From contig NZ_LFXJ01000008.1 of the NCBI RefSeq assembly GCF_001183605.1, forward strand, positions 248,001 to 312,000: 64,000 nucleotides of DNA, written 5' to 3'. This stretch comes from Lysinibacillus xylanilyticus (lineage in GTDB: Bacteria > Bacillota > Bacilli > Bacillales_A > Planococcaceae). Each line of letters starts with the position of its first letter. Within the stretch, counting starts at the first letter, position 1. A model generated the notes under the pieces. The model had not been told where the DNA came from, did not search any database, and saw nothing but the letters and a program-made list of their open reading frames with translations. Shown here piece by piece: positions 24,450-32,477 of this stretch. A program made the translations under genes and the position numbers.

Positions 24450-24788
24450 ATGCGTAGTAAAAATTTAATTATTATGATAGTAGCATTTATTGTAGAAGTT
24501 TTAATTACGTATTTTATTGCTTCATTTTTCTCCGTAAGATTTATCGAGGTAATGTTCTTCACTGGTATAGCTTTTGCTGGGGGTACTTTTTACTTTTCAA
24601 GTAGTGGTGGAGCCATGAGTAGGTTGTTTGCATCTCAAGCTAGTGGGCAAACAGGCATAATTCAGAAAAGAGAACAGTTTACTTATCAAATTGGTCCGAT
24701 ATTTATTACTTCACTTATATTCTTTTTAATTGGATTAGTATTCTTTCTCCTACTTATTTGGGGAATAATTCCACCTAGACAAGCTTAA
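24450..24788 (+). CDS. small membrane protein, 112 aa
   Basis: It has three hydrophobic segments (about residues 6-28, 32-50 and 83-106), with a polar, Ser/Gly/Gln-rich loop between the second and third (GAMSRLFASQASGQTG). The general shape resembles the DUF3899 family of small Bacillales membrane proteins, but the match is weak. AGGAGGGG lies 7 bases before the ATG, an excellent ribosome site. The last residues are polar (IIPPRQA). It converges on the MATE gene, with a 15-bp stem hairpin between them. Function unknown. Confidence 0.75.
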   Translation: MRSKNLIIMIVAFIVEVLITYFIASFFSVRFIEVMFFTGIAFAGGTFYFSSSGGAMSRLFASQASGQTGIIQKREQFTYQIGPIFITSLIFFLIGLVFFLLLIWGIIPPRQA

Positions 24789-24839
24789 ATAATGGTGGAT
24801 CAACAAATACGGTTTACTCCAAATACCTATATAAAATTG

Positions 24840-24873
24840 CTGTAGACAAAGTTACACATAACTTTGTCTACAG
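24840..24873. terminator. hairpin between convergent genes
   Basis: CTGTAGACAAAGTTA pairs with AACTTTGTCTACAG across a loop of a few bases. It lacks a strong T run but sits between two converging stop codons. Confidence 0.65.
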
Positions 24874-24887
24874 ACACTATCATAAAA

Positions 24888-26264
24888 TTAATCGCTGAGC
24901 ATTGCTTTTAATGTTCGTTTTTGCCAGCCTAGCTTGAAGTATGCGTATTGTAATACAAAATGTACACAGAAGGCAGTAGGATAAGCTAACCAAACGCCAT
25001 TTAGTTCGAATGACGTGTAGTGCGATAAAATAAACGCCAATGGTACCTCGACTACCCAAATTGCGATGACTAGGAAAATTGTAGGCCATAAGACAACACC
25101 TGTAGCTCGCATTGTAGCTGAAACGGTTTGTGTATGGCCAAAAATTAAATAACTCCAAAATGCGATATATAAATAATCCTTGGCGATAAGTACCGTATCA
25201 TGTTTATCAATAAAGAAAGATAAAATAGGCTCCGCAAATAAATACATTATTAAAATAATTGCGCCACCTAAAATATAGTTAACGAGCACACCAAATTGAC
25301 GAATTTTTTTTATCATTTCTGTAGAGTTTGCTCCTAAAGCCTGCGCAACAAATACAGATGTCGCAATAGCAATACTCATCGCTGGTACCTGTGCATAACT
25401 AGCGACCTGATTAACAACACCGTAAGCGGCAGTAGCATCGGAGCCGTAAACATTTACGAAGCCTATTACAGCAATTTCTGCTACAGAGATCGCAACCATA
25501 CTAATGCTTGCAGGAATGGCTAACTTTAATAATGAAGATAAAACATCCTTCTTTAATTTAAAATGCTGTAAAATCGATTTGTCTAAGCGCAAAATATGAT
25601 TTGTTTTATGCAAGTAGGCAAGTAACAATATCATCGTCACCAGATTCGATAAAACAGAAGCATATGCAGCGCCGTTTAAGCCAAACTTAGGCAGACCAAG
25701 CCAGCCAAAAACTAATGGTGGTAGGAATGCGATATTTAAAATAACACTTATGACTAAAAATATAAAAGGCGTTTTAGAGTCACCTACACCACGCATAAAG
25801 GTTGTGTACACAAAATACCAGAACATGATTGGTAGTGTGAAAAATAGGATTTGAGCATAGCTAATACTCATATCTAAAATATTTGCAGGTGTTTGCATAA
25901 AGCGTAAAATCCACTCAATGAAAAAGCCACCAAAAATCGCGACGACAATCGATAAAATCGTTGTGAAGGCTAAAGTTACCCCTACAACCTCCTTCATCTT
26001 CTCATGATTGCCAGCCCCATACGTTTGCCCTACTAAAATTGAGCTACCTGAGCCAATCCCAATAGCAAACGCCATTAAAAAGAAGAAGAATGGAAAGAAT
26101 GCTGAAATTGCCGCTAGCGCATCAACACCTAAATTACGCCCTACTATAAACATGCCAAAGACTTGCCCTAGTGACTGCAGCACATTCGCTAGCATAACAG
26201 GGATTAAAAAGTTAAAAAAAGCTTTTTGCAGTTTTTTATCATCATGTAAAATTTGTAGGTCCAT
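24888..26264 (-). CDS. MATE-family multidrug exporter
   Basis: 458 residues with 12 predicted helices in two similar halves, the normal MATE length. It exchanges Na+ or H+ for drugs or metabolites across the cytoplasmic membrane. Family motifs include IVGRNLGVDALAAISAF and GIGSGSSILVGQTYGAG in the first half and VNQVASYAQVPAMSIAIATSVFVAQALG in the second (given in short parts). AGGAGGGCATAAAAA precedes ATG 26264. It follows the DUF6530-like gene by 20 bases and is probably controlled with it from the operator-like palindrome at 26797. Substrate cannot be told from sequence. Confidence 0.9.
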   Translation of the reverse strand: MDLQILHDDKKLQKAFFNFLIPVMLANVLQSLGQVFGMFIVGRNLGVDALAAISAFFPFFFFLMAFAIGIGSGSSILVGQTYGAGNHEKMKEVVGVTLAFTTILSIVVAIFGGFFIEWILRFMQTPANILDMSISYAQILFFTLPIMFWYFVYTTFMRGVGDSKTPFIFLVISVILNIAFLPPLVFGWLGLPKFGLNGAAYASVLSNLVTMILLLAYLHKTNHILRLDKSILQHFKLKKDVLSSLLKLAIPASISMVAISVAEIAVIGFVNVYGSDATAAYGVVNQVASYAQVPAMSIAIATSVFVAQALGANSTEMIKKIRQFGVLVNYILGGAIILIMYLFAEPILSFFIDKHDTVLIAKDYLYIAFWSYLIFGHTQTVSATMRATGVVLWPTIFLVIAIWVVEVPLAFILSHYTSFELNGVWLAYPTAFCVHFVLQYAYFKLGWQKRTLKAMLSD

Positions 26265-26284
26265 TTTTTATGCCCTCCTGGGTT

Positions 26285-26764
26285 TTAATAGCCCATTTCC
26301 TTTAAAATTTGTGATAGCGTGCGCAGGCGTTCGCCAATTAGTTCATCATCCGCACTTAAAGCTTGATTAAAGAGCTTAATATCCTCTTCAATTTGTTCAT
26401 TTTCCGTACATACTTCCACTGTCATTGCATCCCCTTGTAAGCCAATACGTTTAATAACAGGGTTTTCTTCATCATATAAATGATCGTAGCGATAAGCTTC
26501 CTTAAAATGAAGCTGAGTTTCACAAACTAAAATAGCGAGGTCAAGCACGCGATGAAGTGGTAATTCTTCCGATTGACGTGACCATTTACCACCTGTATGA
26601 CGCCACACTTTAGCAGAAATATCAACCTTGCCTCTGTCATTCCATTGCGCTAAGCCTAGTGAGAGCCCCTGTGCATCTGTATGATAAGCAGTGCGCCCAT
26701 CAATATTGGCATAATTTTCAGCAACAATAACTGGTTTATGCTTTAAATGTGTAGGTATTTTCAT
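26285..26764 (-). CDS. DUF6530-like protein, upstream partner of the MATE gene
   Basis: 159 residues, cytosolic, no signal peptide. The sequence has KPVIVAENYANIDGRTAYHTDAQGLSLGLAQWNDRG-type motifs, split here as VAENYANIDGR, GLSLGLAQWN and DISAKVWRHTGGKWSRQSEELPLHR in shorter pieces (VWRHTGGKWSRQSEE). It fits the DUF6530 family as I recall it, but I cannot confirm the number. ATG 26764 is chosen because AAAGGGGGATG lies 8 bases upstream. It probably forms an operon with the MATE exporter. No biochemical role is known. Confidence 0.7.
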   Translation of the reverse strand: MKIPTHLKHKPVIVAENYANIDGRTAYHTDAQGLSLGLAQWNDRGKVDISAKVWRHTGGKWSRQSEELPLHRVLDLAILVCETQLHFKEAYRYDHLYDEENPVIKRIGLQGDAMTVEVCTENEQIEEDIKLFNQALSADDELIGERLRTLSQILKEMGY

Positions 26765-26796
26765 CGATTTCATCCCCCTTTGTTAATTCAGAATTT

Positions 26797-26815
26797 AGTA
26801 ATTTAGTAAATTACT
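26797..26815. promoter_or_regulatory. operator-like palindrome upstream of the MATE operon
   Basis: AGTAATTTAGTAAATTACT is palindromic apart from the centre, with a further TTAGTA half on each side. It lies about 35-50 bp upstream of the DUF6530-like start. This AT-rich form is common for MarR-type repressors. No regulator gene is adjacent. From 26830 to 27075 I see no gene. Confidence 0.45.
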
Positions 26816-27089
26816 GCATTAGTAAATATAACATTGGACAAATTTGGAAGTCAATCAGTAATCTGAATATTTTTAATTGTATGGATTAGATGAAAAACTA
26901 ATTATGGGAATTACTACTGATTTAAAGAAAGGATTTTTTATAGCTGAAAAATGTCATCTTGCCAGATTGTGTTGGATTAATAGGAGGACTACGATTTATA
27001 GAGAGTAGACTGAATTTATCAAACTGGTTAAAATGGTAATTGATATATATAATGGTAATTTTAAAAAGGGGTAATTTAGGTGATTGTTT

Positions 27090-27632
27090 ATGCAACTTAA
27101 AAAACGTTTAGGTTTATATTTCTCAGCTTTGGTAGTCGTATTACTTGTAGGGATTGTTTTGAAAAATGTATTTATAAATGAAGCAACAGTTAATCCGATA
27201 GTAGAAAATGAAGATGGAACAAAACAGCTGGCTTTTGATGCAAAATTAACACGATTAGATGAATCATCAACAACATTTAAAGAATACAATGGAAAGGTCC
27301 TAATCGTTAACTTTTGGGCGTCTTGGTGTGGACCTTGTCAAGAAGAGGCTTCTGAATTAAGGGATTTTTATAACAATAAATCTGAAAATGTTGAGCTGTT
27401 AGCAATCAATGCAACTTCCAAAGATAGTAGTGAAAATGCTATGAAATTTCAAGAAACATACAATTTGAATTTCCCTATATTTCTTGATTTAGATGGTAAA
27501 CTTCAAAAATCATTTGGAATATTGGCTTATCCAACAACTTTTATATTTGATTCTAAAGGTATATTGAAATATTCGATAGAAGGACAGGTTAATCAAAAAG
27601 AATTAAATAAATATATTGATACACTCTACTAA
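27090..27632 (+). CDS. membrane-anchored thiol-disulphide oxidoreductase (TlpA/ResA-like)
   Basis: 180 residues. One N-terminal hydrophobic segment (LGLYFSALVVVLLVGIVLK) anchors the protein with its thioredoxin domain outside the cell. The active site is WASWCGPCQEEA, and the cis-proline loop is AYPTTF. Members reduce or oxidise cysteines of exported proteins, for example apocytochrome c in the case of ResA; no cytochrome maturation gene is adjacent here. The start is ATG 27090, 7 bases after AGGTGAT. It appears to be a single gene. Confidence 0.88.
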   Translation: MQLKKRLGLYFSALVVVLLVGIVLKNVFINEATVNPIVENEDGTKQLAFDAKLTRLDESSTTFKEYNGKVLIVNFWASWCGPCQEEASELRDFYNNKSENVELLAINATSKDSSENAMKFQETYNLNFPIFLDLDGKLQKSFGILAYPTTFIFDSKGILKYSIEGQVNQKELNKYIDTLY

Positions 27633-27711
27633 TCTGGAAATCCATTTCCTTTACGATGAGAGCACTTTTCTGTTGCTTTACTAAAAATTTTGCAAGAAAA
27701 GAGGGAGCATT

Positions 27712-28215
27712 ATGTATCAGACATTAAATGGTTTTTTTAAGTCTTGGGAGTTCGAAGCCGATGGTACACAGAGGTTATTGAATACTTTAACTGATGAATC
27801 ACTTAAACAGGAAATAACGTCTGAAAATTGGACTCTAGGACGTATTGTTTGGCATACTGTGACTGCAATTCGCATCATAACTTCAAATTCAAATTTAACA
27901 TTTGAAGGTCCAACTAAAGATTATCCTGTTCCTACTTCAGCACAATTTATTGCAGATAGCTATTCTCAAGTCAATAATGCATTTGTGCAAGCTGTAAAAA
28001 CCAACTGGACTGATCAAACCCTTCAAGAGCACATCAACTTTTTCGGTCAAGAAATGCGAATTGGTACACTATTAATGTTTTTGATTCAACATCAAAATCA
28101 CCATCGAGGACAAATGACGGTTCTTATGCGACAGGCTGGATTAACTGTTCCAGGCATTTATGGTCCAGCTAAAGAGGAATGGGTAAATTTCGGTATGGAA
28201 GCTCCAGAAATGTAA
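27712..28215 (+). CDS. DinB-family protein
   Basis: 167 residues. It is a four-helix bundle of the DinB/YfiT superfamily, with the three metal-binding histidines apparent at IVWHTVTAI and HQNHHRGQM. Related proteins are thiol-dependent transferases or stress-induced proteins; the actual reaction of this one is not known. GGGAGC precedes the ATG. It sits 22 bases before the metallophosphoesterase gene and may be cotranscribed, ending at the terminator at 28990. Confidence 0.87.
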   Translation: MYQTLNGFFKSWEFEADGTQRLLNTLTDESLKQEITSENWTLGRIVWHTVTAIRIITSNSNLTFEGPTKDYPVPTSAQFIADSYSQVNNAFVQAVKTNWTDQTLQEHINFFGQEMRIGTLLMFLIQHQNHHRGQMTVLMRQAGLTVPGIYGPAKEEWVNFGMEAPEM

Positions 28216-28237
28216 AACTAATTAAGGTGAGGATATT

Positions 28238-28963
28238 GTGAAAATAGCAGTTATATCAGATATTCATGGAAATAAAGATGCATTAAAAGCAGTGTTAGAG
28301 GATATAAAATATAGAAGTATCGATAAGATATATAATTTAGGTGACACTCTTTACGGACCGTTATTCCCATTAGAAACATATGAAATAATAAAGAGTACAG
28401 ATATTAAAAGTGTAAGTGGAAATTGTGATCGGATATTATTACAGTCTTCAACGGAAAATCCAACCGTTCAATATGTAATAGACGTGCTTTCAGAGGAACA
28501 TAAAAGTTGGTTAATGAACCTGCCATTTTCGATTCAGACAGATGATTTTTACTTTTGTCATGCTTCACCTGAAAATGATGAGCTTTATATGTTGAATGAA
28601 ATTACGCCAAATGGTGTTACTTTAAAACAACCAGAGGAAATAATGAAATTAGTAAAAGATATCCCTCAAAATATTATATTTTGTGGTCACTCCCATTTTC
28701 CAACGATTGTTTATTTACCTAATAACAAAATTATTATTAACCCGGGCAGTGTTGGTTTGCCTGCTTATGAAGAAGTTGAACCGTTCTATTATAAGATTGA
28801 ATCAGGTACACCGTTTGCGAATTATACAGTTGTAGAAAAAAGGAATGGTGAATGGATTATTGAGCAGTTAAGCATTCCTTATGATACTACGGAGGCTATT
28901 AAACAAAGTGAAGGTCAAAATAGATCTGATTGGGCCAGAGCATTAAAATATGGGAGAGTTTAA
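28238..28963 (+). CDS. metallophosphoesterase, YfcE/calcineurin-like
   Basis: 241 residues, cytosolic. The two-metal phosphoesterase motifs are in order: SDIHGN (D-x-H), NLGDTLYGP (G-D), SGNCDR (G-N-x-D), FCHASP and GHSHFP (G-H-x-H). The size and spacing fit the YfcE-type phosphodiesterases. The substrate is unknown; the family includes nucleotide and cyclic-nucleotide phosphodiesterases. The start is GTG 28238, with AAGGTGAGGA directly upstream. Confidence 0.88.
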   Translation: MKIAVISDIHGNKDALKAVLEDIKYRSIDKIYNLGDTLYGPLFPLETYEIIKSTDIKSVSGNCDRILLQSSTENPTVQYVIDVLSEEHKSWLMNLPFSIQTDDFYFCHASPENDELYMLNEITPNGVTLKQPEEIMKLVKDIPQNIIFCGHSHFPTIVYLPNNKIIINPGSVGLPAYEEVEPFYYKIESGTPFANYTVVEKRNGEWIIEQLSIPYDTTEAIKQSEGQNRSDWARALKYGRV

Positions 28964-28989
28964 GGTGATATTTTTTTAGTTTAAAAAAG

Positions 28990-29033
28990 TAAAAGGACTT
29001 GTTGATAAATCATAAAAACAAGTCCTTTTTTTT
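28990..29033 (+). terminator. intrinsic terminator
   Basis: AAAAGGACTTGTT pairs with ACAAGTCCTTTT, followed by TTTTT. It also lies at the end of the minus-strand gene that follows. Confidence 0.88.
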
Positions 29034-29039
29034 ATCATG

Positions 29040-29342
29040 TTAAATACTGTCGTGAGCTTTGTCTTTCATTGTTATTACCTTTAGTAGATTCTTCTTCTGG
29101 ATAAATAAAATAACTAAGGCTTGTACTGTCATTGCTAAGACAAGCAGAATGAAGTGTGAATTGTGGTACAAAATTATTGAAAGAAAATAAAATATTGGTG
29201 CAGACGAAAGGTACGAAATATATTGGTTTTTAGTTACTAAATAAATAATAGTTGAAATACAAGTTGTCACCAAAAGTAGTTCGAGTAAAATTCCGATTGA
29301 AGCACTATCAATATAATACTGTAAATCGTTTACATAGGACAT
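29040..29342 (-). CDS. small membrane protein, 100 aa
   Basis: It has three hydrophobic stretches (about residues 15-37, 42-62 and 64-86) and a basic C-terminal tail (KKNLLKVITMKDKAHD), predicted to lie in the cytoplasm. No family is recognised. AGGGGGATC lies about 8 bases before ATG 29342, so it is probably translated. It converges on the metallophosphoesterase gene with a shared terminator between. Confidence 0.65.
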   Translation of the reverse strand: MSYVNDLQYYIDSASIGILLELLLVTTCISTIIYLVTKNQYISYLSSAPIFYFLSIILYHNSHFILLVLAMTVQALVILFIQKKNLLKVITMKDKAHDSI

Positions 29343-29556
29343 ATTAAAAAGATCCCCCTATTTCGATAAAAATACTTAACTTAATTGTAACATATTAACA
29401 AATTTGATGTATAGGTAATAATAGGGGATATTAGGGTGATGGACAAGCTATTGAGCTATTTTAAGCCTTGGATTTTAGGTAATACGAAATCATGGGTAAT
29501 TATTATAATTGCCTACGAAGCGACAGCTATAATTACGCTAAGGCGAAATTGATATA

Positions 29557-29654
29557 AGTTGATTGGAGTGGAGACTGGACGCCCCCAGGAAGCTCTGCTC
29601 TGCGCGAAAGCGAAGCGTCAGCAACAAAGCGCCCAGTCGGAATGGAAATCAACC
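29557..29654 (+). repeat. short MITE-like element copy, ~100 bp
   Basis: A minimal copy: GTTGATTGGAGTGGAGACTGG at the left (start of it), GCGAAAGCGAAGCGTCAGC in the middle and GCGCCCAGTCGGAATGG ... AATCAACC at the right. It lacks the internal modules of the 15253 copy. The surrounding gap 29343-29745 also holds TTATAATTGCC ... AATTACG fragments of the other element family. Confidence 0.75.
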
Positions 29655-29745
29655 ACACGCTATGGTAAGGAGCTTTCCCTGTATACTAGGGAAGTCTCTT
29701 AGAATTTAACTTCTTTAAGACGATTCGGACCAAGGCTTAATTGAT

Positions 29746-30759
29746 TTATAGCTCTTCCTGGAAATATATTTTGTAGAACTTTCGATTTGTAGATTCATCG
29801 TAGCCTACTTCAATTAATTCATCCACTTGCTCGATATCCTGTACATTCACCTGGATTTCAATATTGGAATCGAGTTTAATTTTACGTTTATATTTTTTTT
29901 CAGCCTTTTCAAGCGCACTCTCAGAAATTACGGTTTCATAAGGTTTTACCGAATTTATAATAATATCTTTTTGTGTTGGCTCTGCATTTTCAAATACCGT
30001 TTCAATATAATTATTTACTTGAAATTCATCTTCATTTCTAAAGTAATCAAGCGTTTTATTTAAAAGCCCCAGTTTCTCAGTATTGCTAAAGCTCTCTTCT
30101 TTTAAAATATATTTTTTGCATTCTGTTAATGCTAAATTCGTTTTGTAATAATGTTCATCGGCTGCTTTTATCTTTAAAAATCGTTCTTGCCAGTAGACAA
30201 TATCTTCTTTCCTTTTCGTTTTCATAAATACAGCAGGTGCCTTATCCGTTCCCATATCTATGATAATGGCCATGTTATTAATTTTCTTTACATTAATTCC
30301 ATCTATGCCATTGACAACCATTTTGTTGTGGTCGTTCTTTACATCTAAAAACATTTCTTTTTCATCAATTTTAACAATGGCAATTATTTTTTTTACTTCT
30401 GTAGCTAGAAAACAATTGTCAAATAATCCAATAAACAATTCGCCACTTTTAATATTTGGGTGTTGAGAAACACTATGTAAGTGTTTAGCAATGTTGATTG
30501 ATTGTTCAAGGAAACTAGTCTCCTGATCAAAAATTGCCCTTACATATGTGTACACCTCATTTAACCCAATATCTGTTTCGTGAAAAAATTCGAATTGCTG
30601 CTCCAAATCGATTTTGCTAAACGCAAGCTGTGTAAAAGCTGCCTCCAGCATGACCTCAGGCTGTGAAAATGGCTCCTCACCTAACACGAGTGTATCGTCA
30701 ATAAAATGTAAAATATATTGTGCTAACTTACTTTCACTTACTTCTAGCATGTTTTCCAC
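29746..30759 (-). CDS. nucleoid-associated protein, NdpA/YejK family
   Basis: 337 residues, cytosolic. The overall pattern fits the NA37 family found bound to the nucleoid in proteobacteria: an N-terminal helical half with LLVGLF-like sequence (SGELFIGLFDN), then VKIDEKEMFLDVK, and a charged C-terminal half with the YKRKIKLDSNIEIQV strand pair. The role in Bacillales is not established, and homologues are often on accessory DNA. GGTGG lies close upstream of ATG 30759. It is a single gene, with no partner in sight. Confidence 0.8.
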   Translation of the reverse strand: MENMLEVSESKLAQYILHFIDDTLVLGEEPFSQPEVMLEAAFTQLAFSKIDLEQQFEFFHETDIGLNEVYTYVRAIFDQETSFLEQSINIAKHLHSVSQHPNIKSGELFIGLFDNCFLATEVKKIIAIVKIDEKEMFLDVKNDHNKMVVNGIDGINVKKINNMAIIIDMGTDKAPAVFMKTKRKEDIVYWQERFLKIKAADEHYYKTNLALTECKKYILKEESFSNTEKLGLLNKTLDYFRNEDEFQVNNYIETVFENAEPTQKDIIINSVKPYETVISESALEKAEKKYKRKIKLDSNIEIQVNVQDIEQVDELIEVGYDESTNRKFYKIYFQEEL

Positions 30760-31047
30760 CTTCTAAAATTTCATTGTAGATAATATACCATATCATAACC
30801 CTCGCCACATTTTCATGTATTTAATTTTTACGAATAATAAAATAAAAAAGAACAGTGAATACATGCAATTAAGAGATTCTTTGGGTTGCTTGCAATAGGA
30901 GAGACAATTATATAGGAATTTCAATTAATTGGCAGATTCCTTTGAAATTTTGGGTCATTACCGTAAATTTACATTGCAGATAGCTAAAGTATACTGGAAT
31001 TAAACGGAATGTGCATGGAGAAGTCAACGAAGAGAAGAGGTCTTGAT

Positions 31048-31509
31048 ATGCTTTATAACATTAAACCAATAGCTGTAGTGAGCAATAGTCGAAAAATGAT
31101 TGAAGACGACAATTGGGGTGACGTCATTTCTACTATTGAATTGACAAAAGATATACATGAATCATCTTTAAAGGGGATCGATGATTTTTCTCATTTAGAA
31201 ATAATTTTTTATTTTGACAAAGTTGCAGATGAGAAAATCCAATATGAATCGAGACATCCAAGAAATAATACGGACTATCCGGAAGTCGGTATTTTTGCAC
31301 AGAGAGGTAAAAATAGGCCTAATAAAATAGGTGTAACGGTTGTAGAATTACTAGAATTAAAGGATAGAACATTAATCGTTAAAGGCTTAGATGCTATTGA
31401 CGGAACACCAATCATTGATATAAAACCTGTAATGAAAGAGTTTTTACCAAACGGGGAAATAAAACAGCCACATTGGGCAACTGATTTAATGAAGAATTAT
31501 TGGGCCTAG
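31048..31509 (+). CDS. TrmO/TsaA-family tRNA methyltransferase-like protein
   Basis: 153 residues. In E. coli the family methylates N6-threonylcarbamoyladenosine in tRNA-Thr using SAM. Motifs: GIDDFSHLEIIFYFD, the R-x2-RPNxIG core as GKNRPNKIGVTVVELL, and GLDAIDGTPIIDIKP. It is shorter than E. coli TrmO and lacks the C-terminal extension, as many Gram-positive members do. ATG 31048 is chosen, 7 bases after AGAAGAGG; an in-frame ATG at 31009 adds basic residues unlike the family. A terminator follows. Confidence 0.83.
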   Translation: MLYNIKPIAVVSNSRKMIEDDNWGDVISTIELTKDIHESSLKGIDDFSHLEIIFYFDKVADEKIQYESRHPRNNTDYPEVGIFAQRGKNRPNKIGVTVVELLELKDRTLIVKGLDAIDGTPIIDIKPVMKEFLPNGEIKQPHWATDLMKNYWA

Positions 31510-31579
31510 TAACAGAGTATTAATTATATAAATGAATAATTTAAAAGAAGCTATCTATTCAAGTTAATAACTTTACACT

Positions 31580-31609
31580 GAAGGGGATGAGAGAAATCCC
31601 CTTCTTTTA
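31580..31609. terminator. bidirectional intrinsic terminator
   Basis: GAAGGGGAT, loop GAGAGAA, ATCCCCTTC, then TTTTAT. It is shared by the convergent trmO-like and LuxR-type genes. Confidence 0.82.
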
Positions 31610-31611
31610 TA

Positions 31612-32307
31612 TTATAAAATAATACCTTGCTGATAAAGTAGGTTAATAGCATGGGAACGATTTTTAGCCTTTAACTTTTTTATTGCAGATTTTACATATT
31701 GATTGATCGTTAATTCGCTTAAATCCATAATATTTGCAATTTCCTTTGTACTGTCTCCGTTAGCAACCTGCATCATAACCTCTAACTCTCGTTTACTAAG
31801 AGAAACATCTTTGTTTTTCCCTTTGGATTGAATTAATAAATGTCCAACCGTATTACCAAAGCTAGTTAAATCATCTAAAAGCTTTTCACTTATTTCTATA
31901 TCTTCTTCAAAATGAGTGCTACAAATATAACCGAAAACATATGGCCCGATAAATATAGGGACGATTAAAAGCTTATTGTGTTTAGAGGCAACAACATATT
32001 TAATACTAATGTTTTTTAAATAATCCATCCCTGTGCAAAACTTTGCTTTTTTATCGACAATGGCAGAATAGATAATTGGAAAACTACGTATCTCCTCTCT
32101 AATTTCTCCGATATGGATTCCTCCAGATTCATTTAAATAAATAATGCCTTCAGCAACAAATCCTATTGGAGAATATCTCAATAAATAGGCATCTTTAATA
32201 GGGAATGAATTCAAATATACCTGCAAAATGTGTATCAGCAACTCTTCATGATTCGAAAAGTCATCAATAGTGTCAAAATGTTTTTGAATGGTATAAAGAT
32301 TTGACAT
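31612..32307 (-). CDS. LuxR-type transcriptional regulator with N-terminal sensor domain
   Basis: 231 residues. Residues 1-155 form a GAF-like or autoinducer-domain-like sensor without a recognised ligand motif. Residues ~165-231 are a LuxR helix-turn-helix (LSKRELEVMMQVANGDSTK, EIANIMDLSELTINQYVKS, AIKKLKAKNRSHAI). The gene is divergent from the monooxygenase operon, with about 170 bp between starts, so it most likely controls that operon in response to a substrate. AAGGGGATACAATATG places the ribosome site just before ATG 32307. Confidence 0.85.
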   Translation of the reverse strand: MSNLYTIQKHFDTIDDFSNHEELLIHILQVYLNSFPIKDAYLLRYSPIGFVAEGIIYLNESGGIHIGEIREEIRSFPIIYSAIVDKKAKFCTGMDYLKNISIKYVVASKHNKLLIVPIFIGPYVFGYICSTHFEEDIEISEKLLDDLTSFGNTVGHLLIQSKGKNKDVSLSKRELEVMMQVANGDSTKEIANIMDLSELTINQYVKSAIKKLKAKNRSHAINLLYQQGIIL

Positions 32308-32477
32308 ATTGTATCCCCTTTTTTAAGTATATAATACGCTTGAAATGAGGAATTTTCAATATTTTCTGTAAAATGTAATATTAATGCTAATATATTCTCT
32401 TTTTTTCTTTAGTCATTAGATTTAAAGAAGTTTATATGACTGTTTTACAAATTATCGAAGTGGGGGAGGAAAAGTGT

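Noticed and set aside
24217-24468. 83-residue open frame before the small membrane protein
   Set aside because: No ribosome site is near its ATG, the product has no coherent domain, and it overlaps the ribosome site of the better-supported gene at 24450.
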